DNA of 64,000 nucleotides from Blastocladiella emersonii ATCC 22665 (taxonomy: Eukaryota > Blastocladiomycota > Blastocladiomycetes > Blastocladiales > Blastocladiaceae). The notes beneath the pieces were generated by a model. It did no database searches and was not told where the DNA came from. It saw only the letters and a program-made list of their open reading frames with translations. The translations under genes were made by a program, and so were the position numbers. Below are positions 52,501 to 63,184 of the stretch, one piece after another. Position 1 is the first letter of the stretch, and every line of letters starts with the position of its first letter. Where the stretch lies: assembly GCA_025594325.1 (NCBI GenBank), contig JANHCV010000001.1, forward strand, positions 3,410,001 through 3,474,000. Direction: 5' to 3'.

Positions 52501-53629
52501 TCAGGTCGACGACGGCCGTGGCGGCGCCGATTTCTTCCCGTTCGCGCCCGCCGCCGCCGCCGATGGCGGTTTCGGCAGCTTGCTGCTGTTTCCTGCAGCA
52601 CTCCGATTCGACGCTGCCCGCGTCACCGGCCCGCTACTCCCACTCGACGCTGACGCCGCACTGCCTGCCGGGAGCACCGACGGCACCGCCGCCGCTGCCG
52701 CGGCGATCGGGCCCGTGTACGGCGTGTACTTGAGCGGCCGCCGCAGCGACGCCTGCAGGTCGAACTTGAGCCGCGCCTTGGCTGTCCCCGGCGGCGCGTC
52801 GTCGCCGGCGGTGGACGCTGCTGGCGCGGTGCTCGCCCGCGACCGTTTCGAGGCCTTGGACCCCGCCGCCGGTGCACCCGCGGCCTTGCGCTTCTGACCC
52901 GGCGCGAGCGACACGGCCGCGGCGCCAGCGGTCGTCGTTGGCGACGCCGGTTCCGATGCCGACTGCGACCGCGTGACAGGTCGGCGGCCTGCTGCGCTCG
53001 CTACAGACGCGCGCCCGCGCTTTGCGCCCGACGGCGTGTCCGCTGGGACCAGCTTCGGCCGGCGCGACCCGTCGCCCGCGGGGTCCGCCGACGGCGTCTC
53101 GTTGGGCAGGTCCGACGGGACGACGACCACGACGCGCCCCGGGTCCGTTTGTGTCGATGCGGTTGCCATGGACGGCGTGCCGGAGAGCGCAGGTGGAGGT
53201 GGCGGGGTGGCGGACCGGTGCGGCGTGTCGTCCCAGTTGAACACGGTCGTGTCCGTGTGCCGCGTCGCGGGGACAAGCGCCGCGGCGCGGATGCGCGGCG
53301 TCACGGCGTCGTCTGGCAGCGGGGGCACGGTGAAGGTCAGGTCCGGCGTCGCGGGGCCGGCGCCGGCGGTGCGCGAGGCTTTCGGGGTGAGTTCCTCGTC
53401 GTCGGCGGGTGCTGCAGCGGCGGTTGCGGGCGAGGTCGGTAGCGCGGTTGCCGTGGTCTGTGGATGGAGGGTGGGAGGTCAGTTGGGGAGTCTCGTCGTC
53501 GTCGCACAGCCAGTGGAGACGGACCATCGCCGAGTCATCTCCGCTCGCGACCGAGGCTGTCACGGCCTCCGAAGCCGCATTCTGGGCCGCCTCTGTATTC
53601 ATTGCAGTAACTGAGTCTTTGTGGTTCAT
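52501..53629 (-). CDS. Low-complexity nuclear-like protein of unknown function
   Basis: Two exons (53629-53525, 53457-52501) join in phase to 353 residues. The product is Ala/Ser/Pro/Thr-rich with basic clusters (GQKRKAAGA, SKASKRSRAS), suggesting nuclear localisation. One more ordered stretch, ARLKFDLQASLRRPLKYTP, stands out near the C-terminal third, and an upstream acidic-hydrophobic patch includes FNWDDTP. I do not recognise a domain. The gene is followed by the nuclease gene on the same strand, whose stop lies 309 bp upstream of this start. Confidence 0.65.
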
Positions 53630-53937
53630 GGGATTTGGAGAGCGCCGAGGGGGAAGGGAGAGCTGGGAAAGGGCCGGACGCAGGTCAGCGCGCAAGCGGC
53701 GTGACCGCGATCACGAAGCCCATCAGGCCTGGCCGACCTCCGCGACTCACGAGAAACGACAGAGAGACAAGGACGAGAGTATAATACAGGGATTGCCGAC
53801 AGGGCGATACGCGCTAGCGTGGACGCCAGAGTGAGCAAAGGAAGCGAGCGTGCAGGGTCAAAAGAACATTGGGATCAAGTCGCGGACAGGGATGAGGGCA
53901 AAGGGGGGAGGAAATGTACAAGTCGAGGGAAGAGGAA
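53630..53937. promoter_or_regulatory. Upstream region of low-complexity protein gene
   Basis: 308 bp between the nuclease stop and the start of the next minus-strand gene. It presumably holds a promoter and a terminator; nothing specific is seen. Confidence 0.4.
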
Positions 53938-56717
53938 TCAGTCGGAGGCCGAGGAAGCCGACGACGAGGTGCTCGCAACGGGGCACGCGGGCCCGGACGG
54001 CTTGAGCTTGAGGACGCACAGGAGCGGGAGGTGGTCGCTCGGGACGTGCGGCGAGGGGAGCGAGGCGAGCGAGTCGAGGTACCCTTGCGGCTCGGGCGCG
54101 CCGAGCGACTCGACGAGCTTGATCTGCGGCGCCGTGAACAGCACGTGGTCGATGGTCCCCGAGAAGTGCGGCCGCCGGTGCGTGTACGGCAGCGCCGCGC
54201 CCGGGTACGCCGACCGCAGCGCGAGCGAGTGCTCGAACCGCTGCCCGCCCGTGAACCGCCCAAACTGCGCCCCGTCAAAGTGCGCCGTCGACACCCCGCC
54301 CGTCAGCAGCAGCTCGAGCACCGGCGACGTCGGCAGCGAGTTGAGGTCGCCGCAGATCACCGTCGGCGTCCCGTGCGTCGCCGCCATCTGGTGCTTGGTC
54401 CGCCGCGTCCCGAGCACGCCACGGCCGGCCGGCGGCGAGTGAGGCGGGGACGAGGACGAGGAGGAGGAAGTCGTGCGACTGCGCGGCGTCGAGTGCATGT
54501 TGGGCGACGAGCCCGGCGACGGCGTCGTGGGCGAGCGCAGCGGGTGTTTGTGCGTGCCGTTGCGGCCGACGGGGATGAAGGTCGGCGACGGTGGCGTCGG
54601 CGGGAGCACCGGGTCCGCGATGGGCGCGAGCGGCGCCCATGGGATCGGGAGCGGCTCCGAGCGCTGCTGCTGCTGCTGCTGCATTGGAATGCCGCTATCG
54701 GGGACGGGCGAAGCGGGCGGCGACGAGAGCGGGCGCGGCGACGAGTTGCGGCGCTTGCCCGGCGGCATGAGGATCGGGATCGGCCGGCTGCGCGAGATGC
54801 TGATGGGCGACGGCGCCGGCACGGGCGTGGGCAGCGCGACCGGCGACACGGCGCCTGCGGCAGCCGCGGCCCAGGGCGCCATGACGGGCGTCGTCGGCAT
54901 GGGCGCGGGCGCAGGCGAGGCGGGGAACACGGGCGAGGCGGGCGCCGAAGCGGGTCCACGCGCGCCGGCGTAGCCGCCCGCGATGTGGAACGGGTCGGTC
55001 TTGACGAGGTGCTCGAGCAGGATGGCCGTCTGCAGCAGCTTGGACGCGGCAAACTCGGGCTGCCACAGGAGGTGCGTGTTGACGATGCGGAGCGGCGCAC
55101 CGGTGCGGCGGTCCTGCAGGAGCACGACCTGGGCGAGGTTGCTGAAGGGCGTCTGGCCGACGACCACGTCCGTGGTGCGGGCCGAGTGCCACGACGCGGG
55201 CGCGTCGAGCGAGGGCCCGGCGAGCTCGACGTGGCGGTAGTGCAGCGTCGACGTGGCGAGCTGCGCGAACCGCGAGTGGCGGAAGAAGGTGGCACAGCCG
55301 TCGTACGCCGACTTGGCCGCGTACACGCCCGCGTACCCGGCGGCGCGCAGGATCGGGAGGAAGAAGTCGGCGTAGTCGTCGGGGTCCACCTCCTGCAGGC
55401 AGATTACGTCGTGCTCGTAGTACAGGATCTCGTTCATGAGGGCGATGCGGCGCGACGCGTAGTCGCCGGGCCACGCGGGCGCGGCGGGCGCGGCCGAGGC
55501 GGACGCGAGCGGCGACGAGGCGGCGAGCCGTTCAAAGGCGGGCGCGAGAATGTTCCACGACATGACGGAGAAGGTGTGGTCGTCAAAGCTGGTGCGGTCA
55601 TGGCGTAGCCACCTCCGCTTGAGGACGCGCACGAGGCCGGGGCACGGCATCGGGTCCTTGAGCAGCGCTACACGGGGAGCGCGATGGGTGGAGCGTGAGC
55701 GTTTGCTGCATCGGGAGTGGCAGCGGAGCGGAGCAGCGTACGCAGGGCGGGGTACACGAGCGAGAAGAGCAGCGTGAGGAGGGCGGGCTGCACGACGACG
55801 GGCGACGCGGGCCGCATGGCGTCGATAAGCATGGCCTCGTGCATGACCACGTCGCCGTCGACGTCCGAGGCGGCAGACCTCGACGCGTTCGAGGCTCGGC
55901 GGCCGCGAGCGCGGCTCCCGCTCCGGGCGGGCGTGGGATCCACGTCCATGGGCGAGTGCGACGGCCGTCGGCGGCCGCCGCCGTTGGACACGTTGGTGGT
56001 GGCGACGACGAGGGCCTCGGTCGGGATGGCGTTGCCGAGCTTGGTCGCGCGGTTGCGTCGGCGGCGGCGCGAGGACGCGGTGGCGGCCTTGGTGGCGGCG
56101 GCCGAGACGGCGGGGAGCGGGCTCGACGACAGGGTGCTGGCGAGGAGCGGTTTGGTGACGCGCTTGATGCGCTGCGGGCTGCCGTGCGGGCTGTTGCTGG
56201 CCGAGCCGGCACGCGAGGCGGTCGGCGTGCCTGGGCGCGATGAGGCGGTGGCAGTGGCGGCGGTCGTAGGAGGCGGCGTGGGGAACGTGAGCGAGCACGA
56301 AAAGGGGCTCGGGAAGGCGGCGGGGGCCACGACGGCGTTGGGCGATGGGTTGTTGAAGAAGGCAAACGGCGACGCGGGCAATGGCGACGAGGCAGCAGCT
56401 GAGGGCGGCAGGAGCGGCGTTGGGGCGAGCAGCGGGGAGGCCGTGGTGGTGGCGCGCTTGGTGGAGGACGCGACACGTTCGCGGCGCGCCGCGCCCGTGA
56501 TAGTGGCGGTGGCGGCGTCGGCAGCCGGCAGCGAGTGCAGGACCGACGCGGGTCGGGTGGCTTGGCCACGCGCGGGCGAGAGCGCCGCCGCGTTGGCCAT
56601 GCGCGTCGCGGCAGCACCGTCGGCCGTGGCCGAGCGCGAGCGCGGGACGCCGCCGAGCAGCGTGCTCCCGATGAGCGCCGGGTGCGTCGGCGCGGGTGGG
56701 ACGGCAATGGAGGCCAT
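53938..56717 (-). CDS. CCR4-like EEP-superfamily nuclease with long N-terminal extension
   Basis: Two exons (56717-55742, 55667-53938) join in phase to 901 residues. The first 325 residues are low complexity with a hydrophobic segment VVVQPALLTLLFSLVYPAL just before the intron, which could anchor the protein to a membrane. The catalytic domain follows: VMSWNILAP, ICLQEVD with the metal-binding Glu, VNTHLLWQPEF, then VICGDLNSLPTSPV and SDHLPLLCVLKL. These are the landmarks of the exonuclease-endonuclease-phosphatase fold in CCR4, nocturnin and Ngl2 relatives. A disordered insert of about 190 residues with a short Gln run interrupts it between the THLLW and GDLN blocks. No leucine-rich repeat is present, so it is not Ccr4 itself. 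The substrate is unknown. Confidence 0.82.
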
Positions 56718-57946
56718 GGTCGAGGCAGTCGGGCGGGTGACGCAGAGTCAGGTGCGGCGCAGAGTCGCAATCGAGTCAAAAACGAGGGCAGCGGGCAGGA
56801 TCGCTCTTGATCGGGGCCGCGCCGTGTACGGGAGACGCGGGGATGGATGGGCGATGGGTGGGTGGCAGCTGGGAGAGAGGTGGGAGAGGGGAGGGCGGGG
56901 AGCTCGCGAGCAGATGGCAGGGCCGGCAATCGAGGCGACGGCGGCGACGGTGGCGAGGGTCTCAGGCGCTGGTCGTGGCCGTGGCCGTGATCGAGGTCGT
57001 GGTGGCGGTGAGACCGAGCGAGAGGGGAAGTGCGCCGTGTCTCGAGCGGCGGGCGAGGAGGTGACGGTCTCAGCGACGCGGCAGAGGCTCGGGGGTAGCG
57101 GATACGGGAGGGAAGGTAGGCGGATGCGTCCGAGACAGAGTCGAGTCGGAAGTGACGTCGGTGCGGCGTCGTCTAGGTCGGCGGCGGCGCGCACACGCTA
57201 GCGGATGCACGATGGAGGGAGGCGATGTGGCCGGTGCTGTGGGGGGCGCGGGAGAGGAGAGTGGATTTGAACGCATCCCGCGGGCGGGGGCAGGCGGGCT
57301 CGGAGCGGCGGGCGACCCCGGGCGTGTGTGGCACCGCCGCGTGCCGCGCCCGCGCGTTCCCACGCTGCCCTGCACGCAATCTTCCCTCCCCACCCACCAA
57401 CCCTGCGACACGTTGCGAGCCGCGCCGCGCCCGCCTCCTCGCGCGCTCCGCCTTGGGCACGCGTCGCGTTGCACGGAGTCGCGCCGGCCGCGCTCGCTCC
57501 CGGTGTGGGCGTTGTGAGCGAGGGCAGCGCGACGCGTTCCTTCGAGTCAGCGGGCGATCTCGGAAGAAGGTTTTGCGCCACGCTCGCCACACCGGCGAGT
57601 TGATGGCGAGTCAAGACCACGTGCGCGTGCGTCGGCGTGCAGCACCCGGATGGCACCGATTGCGGTGGCAGCCCGTTTCAGGATAGCGCCGATAGCGGGG
57701 AAAAAGTCGAGCCCCTCGGCGGCGTAGCGACCGGGTCACGCGGCGGCGGCCCGTTCCACCTGATCCTCCGGCGAGGACGCAAAGGGCGGGCGCGGGCGAG
57801 CGTGCGCGGGCGGGAGGCAGGCGGGCCGCCCCGCACCCCGGCGCCGCCCGCCGCTGCACACAAGCTGCTTGGTCGCCGCTCCCTTGTTTTTCTCCCTCTT
57901 CCCGGCCCTATTGACCGACCCGGACCACCCTTAACTCGTCGTCGTC
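56718..57946. other. Long divergent intergenic region upstream of RPL21
   Basis: About 1.2 kb separates the nuclease start from the divergent ribosomal gene start. It must include the strong RPL21 promoter. Open frames here are GC-driven and show no family resemblance. No tRNA or repeat was recognised. Confidence 0.4.
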
Positions 57947-58929
57947 ATGCCTCACTCGTTCGGTTACCGCGCGCGCACCCGCCACCTGTTCTCCAAGAAC
58001 TTCCGCCAGCATGGCCCCGAGCACCTCTCGACCTACATGAAGGTCTACCGTGCCGGTGACATCGTTGACATCAAGGCCAACGCTGCCATCCACAAGGGCA
58101 TGCCCCACAAGTTCTACCACGGGTACGGTCCCCTCGCCCGCCCGCCCCGGTGGCTGACGCGGCGGCGCTCGGTTGCTGCTGGCTCGCTCGCTTGCTGGTC
58201 ACGGCCGACTCGATGAATGGATGCATGCTGCTCGACGTTTCTCGCCCTCGACCGCCTTCGCCACCACGGCCGATCAGCCCTCGCTTCCTCCTCTCGTCGG
58301 CCCCGAACCGTGGTCGAGCAGGATCCGCCGCCGCACCTCAACACGGATGCCTGCTCCCACGCCGCCGAATATTTCAGCGACCGCGGTCCCGCCGATCCGC
58401 GGCTGGCCATGACCACGGTCACCGTAACCAGCAGCAGCGTGCATCCACCGAGTCCCGCCCGCCAGCCACCCTCGCCCGCCCACCCCACTCGAGTGAGCGG
58501 AATTCGCTAACGCTCGACCCCCGTCCTCGCCACGCTCCAGTCGCACCGGTGTCGTCTACAACGTCACCAAGTCCGCTGTCGGCGTCATCGTCAACAAGCG
58601 CGTCGGCAACCGCTTTGTCGAGAAGCGCGTCAACATCCGCATTGAGCACATCAAGCACTCCAAGTGCCGCGAGGACTTCCTCAAGCGCGTCAAGGAGAAC
58701 GCCGCCAAGAAGAAGGCCGCCAAGGAGGCCGGCGGTACGCTTCGCTCTCCCTCATCCTGCTCTCGCTCCGAGGACCGATCACTCACTCTCCTCTCCCCTT
58801 GCTTGCCCATCCACAGAGAAGGTCATCCTCAAGCGTCTCCCCGCCCAGCCCCGCGCCAAGACCCTCGTCAAGACCGCCAAGACCTCGATCGAGACCCTCT
58901 CCCCCATCGCCTACGAGGCCCTCGTGTAA
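57947..58929 (+). CDS. RPL21: 60S ribosomal protein eL21
   Basis: Three exons (57947-58122, 58541-58734, 58817-58929) join in phase to exactly 160 residues, the usual eL21 length. The N-terminus [17 protein letters not shown] and the blocks [37 protein letters not shown] and [18 protein letters not shown] are characteristic. The first intron is 418 bp, several times longer than most introns in the window. Other fungi often keep snoRNAs or regulatory sequences in such introns; I found no clear box C/D pair here. It lies head-to-tail with the uS4 gene. Confidence 0.95.
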
Positions 58930-59443
58930 GACTCCCTGCCCCCACTCGCCATGGTGTCTCTTGCTCGGTCCGGCGTGCGCTCAATACATTCCGAATGAGC
59001 TTACAAAACATTTTGTCTCCCTCGTCTCCGTCCACCTGAACTGGCTGGCACTCTGAGAAGTGCTCGCCCGGAAACCCGGCGTCCCTCGGCCTTAGATCCA
59101 CTTTCTGAAAGACGTCGTGCAGCCCTCCCCTTCAGAGATGCCGATCGCTCTCGAGTGACGAAAAGGAGCGTGAGACGGCAGCGATGCGAGATGTTTCAGG
59201 TTGGCCGAGAAAAACGCTGTCAGGTCCATCAAGCGGATCCAGCCGTCACATGATGCGTCGCCTAGCAACGGGGGCGTGCTGTGTCACGTTACCGTTGCCA
59301 CGCAACTCGCCCGGCCGAGCGAGTGCGCCGGCCGCCCGCCGCCCGCCGGCCCGCTCCGCCGCCTGTCAAAGCTGCGAGTGCCACGCTCCGTTACTGCCCC
59401 TCCTCTTTCCGCACATCACGGTCGTGGACGCAGCACATCCAAC
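58930..59443. promoter_or_regulatory. Region between RPL21 and RPS9
   Basis: About 510 bp hold the RPL21 3' end and the RPS9 promoter. No recognisable elements. Confidence 0.4.
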
Positions 59444-60955
59444 ATGACCCTCCGCAACTGTGAGTACTACGTAGTCGCTTGTCGCCACGCACCCTCACAG
59501 ACCTGGCGCGCGCCCGTGGCACCGAACGCCTGCCGCCCATCATCGGCACGCTCGGCCATCACCTCCGTCTCGTTCGGCGTGCGATACCCCTCGCACCCGC
59601 ACCCGACCTCGATCGCCGGACCCACACCACCTGCCTCTGAGCCACCCCTGTGCGCTCGGTGGTGTGCGGTCGGATCGCATGGTCTGCGGCCGATCGAGAC
59701 GAATGGGATGGGCCGGCCACGGGGCCTCCGCGCACCAGTCCATCCATCCCTGATTCACCTTGACCCCTTGTCAACTTGCCGCCACTCCCCACTCGCACCA
59801 TCCGCGTCCCGGTCGTCGATCGAGGTGATACTCGGACGGCCGCGCACCGGAGGTGACGGAACAGCGGTGCAGATGACAGCCGAGGGTCTCGAGCGTTGGT
59901 GGGAGGAGCTTGATTTGCGCTGGGCTCTGGACCTCGACGAGTGCATTGGATCTCTTTCGGTGCTCCTGTGGGTCGGCCATCCTCGGTCCTCATGATCCTC
60001 TGCCTCCTGTCGTCGCCCATCCCTCGCACACACGGTCTTCACCTGCACCGGTCCGGGTCTCCGCGGCCCACCGGTGCCAGTCACACATCTCGCTGGTCGT
60101 TCCTGTCCTCGCTATCGAGCGGTCCCCTTCGCATGCACGCTCGCGCTCTCGCACCTTCTCGGTACCTCCGCCTGCTGCCCGCCTCGGGGCCATCGTCCTG
60201 TGACTGGGTGTTGCGCCACCCTCCTGCCCATCTTCGTCTCGACCCCCTCGGTACTCGGTCGGCATGCCTCGGCTCGCCGGCTTGTCTCTTCTCCCGCCTC
60301 CGTCGCCGCGCGTCGTGTGGGGGCGAGCGTGCAAGTTGCTGGTTGTCGCACTTGCCCGCTTGCCCTCGTCGCAAGGAACTCTTTGACTTACTCTGCTCGG
60401 TGCAACCCCTCAGACTCGAAGACCTACAAGGTCCCCCGCCGCCCCTTCGAGGCCGAGCGCATGGACCAGGAGCTCAAGCTCATCGGCCAGTACGGTCTCC
60501 GCAACAAGAAGGAGATCTGGCGCATTGGCCTCATCCTGTCCAAGATCCGTCGTGCCGCCCGTGACCTGCTCACGCTCGACGAGAAGAACTCGCGCCGTCT
60601 CTTCGAGGGTAACGCTCTCATCCGCCGCCTGATCCGCATCGGTGTGCTCGACGAGTCCAAGGCCAAGCTCGATTACGTGCTGGGCCTCAAGATCGAGGAC
60701 TTCCTCGAGCGTCGCCTCCAGACCCAGGTGTTCAAGACCGGCCTCGCCAAGTCGATCCACCACGCCCGCGTCCTCATCCGCCAGCGCCACATCCGCGTCG
60801 GCAAGCAGATTGTGAACATCCCCTCGTTCGTCGTCCGCCTCGACTCGCAGAAGCACATCGACTTCGCCCTCAACTCGCCCTACGGTGGTGGCCGCGCTGG
60901 CCGCGTCAAGCGCAAGCGCCTCGCTAACGCCAGCGAGGAGGAGGCCGACGAGTAA
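59444..60955 (+). CDS. RPS9: 40S ribosomal protein uS4
   Basis: A 16-bp first exon (59444-59459, encoding MTLRN and one base) is spliced over a 954-bp intron to 60414-60955, giving 185 residues. The body [38 protein letters not shown]-like [12 protein letters not shown] and [20 protein letters not shown] is textbook uS4. A split just after the first few codons with a long first intron is common for ribosomal genes in basidiomycetes. The intron donor is GTGAG, not the GTACG favoured elsewhere. The start is chosen because it alone gives a correct phase and a family-like N-terminus. Confidence 0.92.
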
Positions 60956-61250
60956 GCTCGCCCCTCTCTCCCCCGCTAGTGCGCCTCGGTGTGTGTGTCC
61001 TCGTTTCCCTCGCGGAGTGTCTGAATACATGCCCTGTCGCTGTCAATCAATTATTTGTCTCTCGTTTGTCTTGTTCCTGAGCTTGCCCCTTCTCGTCGCA
61101 GTTCGAGCGAGAACGTGTCGATGACTTAAAAGGCTTGTTGGCCGTCGGGGGACCGGCGTCGGTGCTCACGGCCATGGCCATGGCCATCGTGAAAACAAAG
61201 ACGCACCGTCGCATATAACGTTTTATATACACTTGCCCCACGGCCTCGCT
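60956..61250. other. Convergent intergenic region RPS9/SLU7
   Basis: 295 bp between converging stops. Only 3' untranslated sequence is expected. Confidence 0.4.
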
Positions 61251-63042
61251 TCACACCCCACCCTCAAAGTTGGCCATGGGATCGTCGCGGCGCGCGCGCA
61301 TCATGCGGTGCGCCTCGAGCTCCTCCTCGGTCACGTCGCGGTGCTCCCACTCGCGGCCGCTCGGCCCGCCCGCCGCGTCGGAGCCCGCGAGCTTGGCGCG
61401 TTTGCGCTCGCGCTCGAGCGCCTCGGCGAGCTTCTCCTTGGACAGCTCGATTTCGCCCTCGCCGAGGTGCTTGCGCTTGGACGTGAGCACCGGCTTCCCG
61501 TCCACGGCCGCGGCCGCAGCGCCCTTGCCCTTCTTCTTGGCCGCCTTCTTCTCGGCCGCGAGCCGCTCGAGGTGCTCCTCCATGAGCGTCTTCTGCGGCG
61601 CGCCGTCGCCCTCGGTGGCGCCGCCGATCGTGACGGCGAAGTGCGATGCGGCGGCGTTGGCCTCGCGACCCGCGGCGCCCGTGCAGTACGAGTTGTAGAC
61701 GGTGTTGTGGCAGCACGCGAACCCCCAGAGGCCGTTGGTCCAGTAGGACCCCCAGACGGCCGTGTGGTTGTTGTGGAACTGGTCCTCGGGGTACTTGGAG
61801 CGGGCGACGGCCTTCTCGACGCCCTTGATGACGCGGCCGGTGCGCGAGTACTCGACGTAGTCCTCGGTCTGCTGCAGCAGCTCGGGCGGCGGTTTCGACA
61901 GGTGCTCGGCGCCGCCGTACCGGTCGAGGATCGACGACCGCTGGCGGTCCTTGACCTCGTCGCGCTTCTTGAGGTACTCGCGGTACAGGAACTCGGCCTG
62001 CGACGGGTTCGCCTGCGCGTGCACGTCGTTGCCGCGCTCGGCGGCGCGGTGCGTGAACATGACCGTCTTGGTCATGGCGGCCGAGTTGCCCGTGAACCGG
62101 AACGCCGCGTCGCCCGCGTAGTCGACCTCGTCCGGGTTCTTGTCCTTGTACGGGTTGTCGCGCATCGACCGCGTCTTGGGGTCGTAGTGCGCCGACTCGA
62201 GGTCGAGGTTGCGCAGGTACTTGGGGATGTCCTCGCGGATCCGCAGGTTGCGCACCGTCTGCCGCGACTTCATGTCGAGCTTCTGCCCCGCCATGTCGGC
62301 GCCCTCGGCGTACTTGTCCTCGTCGGCCTCCTCGTCGCTCGACGTGTCGACGTCGGCCAGCGTCTCGACGGGCCTCCCGCTGGCGGCCTCGGCGGCCGCG
62401 CGCGCCTTGAGCTCCTCGTCCATCTTGAGCGCCTTGGCCTTCTTGCGCTGCTCCTCGACGAGCTCCCACTCGCGCATCAGCCGGACGTGCTCGGCCGCGT
62501 CGTACCCGTTCCACCGGTCGCGCTTGGCCTCGAACCCGAGGTCCACCTGCTGCACCACCTCGTCGGCCTGGATCGCCGCCTGCGTCCATTTCGCGCCCTT
62601 CTTGCGCGGCCGCTCCATGCACTCCTTGGTCTTGTGCGACATGGCCCCGCAGTTCTCGCACGCGCCCTTGCGGAACTTGGTCGCGGCGGGACCCGCCCGC
62701 GCGCCGCGCGCGTACCACTTGTCGAGGTCGTCCTTCTTCGGGTCGTCGGTCGCCGAGTACGGCTTGCCGTCGGACCGCTGGTGCTTGAGTGACGGTGCGC
62801 CCGTGTCAATGTACCCTGGACGATGACGATGGCCGACGTCGTTGTCAGTCGATGTGGCCAACATCAGGTGCAGAAGAACCAGGGAAGGCCGTACATGGCG
62901 CCTGCACAATGTACTGCGGGATGTGCGGGTTGATCTCGTTCCCCTCCTCGTCGACCTCGGGCGGCGCCGTCCCGGCCTTGCGCGCCGCGTCCAGGTCCTG
63001 CTTCTTCTGGTACTCCTCCTTGGACAGCTTGCCCGATTGCAT
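61251..63042 (-). CDS. SLU7: Step-II splicing factor Slu7
   Basis: Two exons (63042-62895, 62815-61251) join in phase to 570 residues. The N-terminus SKEEYQKKQDLDAARKAG and NPHIPQYIV leads across the intron to WYIDTGAPSLKHQR. The CCHC zinc knuckle CENCGAMSHKTKEC lies near residue 100. It is followed by the conserved core KRDRWNGYDAAEH, DMKSRQTVRNLRIREDIPKY and YWTNGLWGFACCHN. Slu7 positions the 3' splice site for the second step and, with Prp18, matters most when the branch point is far from the acceptor. It starts 142 bp from the divergent gene at 63185. Confidence 0.94.
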
Positions 63043-63184
63043 GATGTTACGTGGTGCGCGCGGGCTGGGTGCGCGGCGGTGATGGAGGTCGGAAGAGGTG
63101 CGGCTCGAGGAGGATGTTCATCGCGGCACTGCGTCGGCCGCGGCCCTCTCTCCCCTCCGCGAAGCATGCAACGGAACCCCACCC
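63043..63184. promoter_or_regulatory. Compact divergent promoter, SLU7 / helical protein
   Basis: Only 142 bp separate two divergent start codons. No motif recognised. Confidence 0.45.

Noticed and set aside
56718-57946. Gene in the 1.2-kb region upstream of RPL21
   Set aside because: Several frames of 80-160 codons overlap on both strands, but none shows a domain, good splice sites or a conserved motif.
58123-58540. snoRNA in the RPL21 intron (and in the RPS9 intron)
   Set aside because: Near-matches to box C exist (for example around 58213) but no correctly placed box D or closing stem was found.
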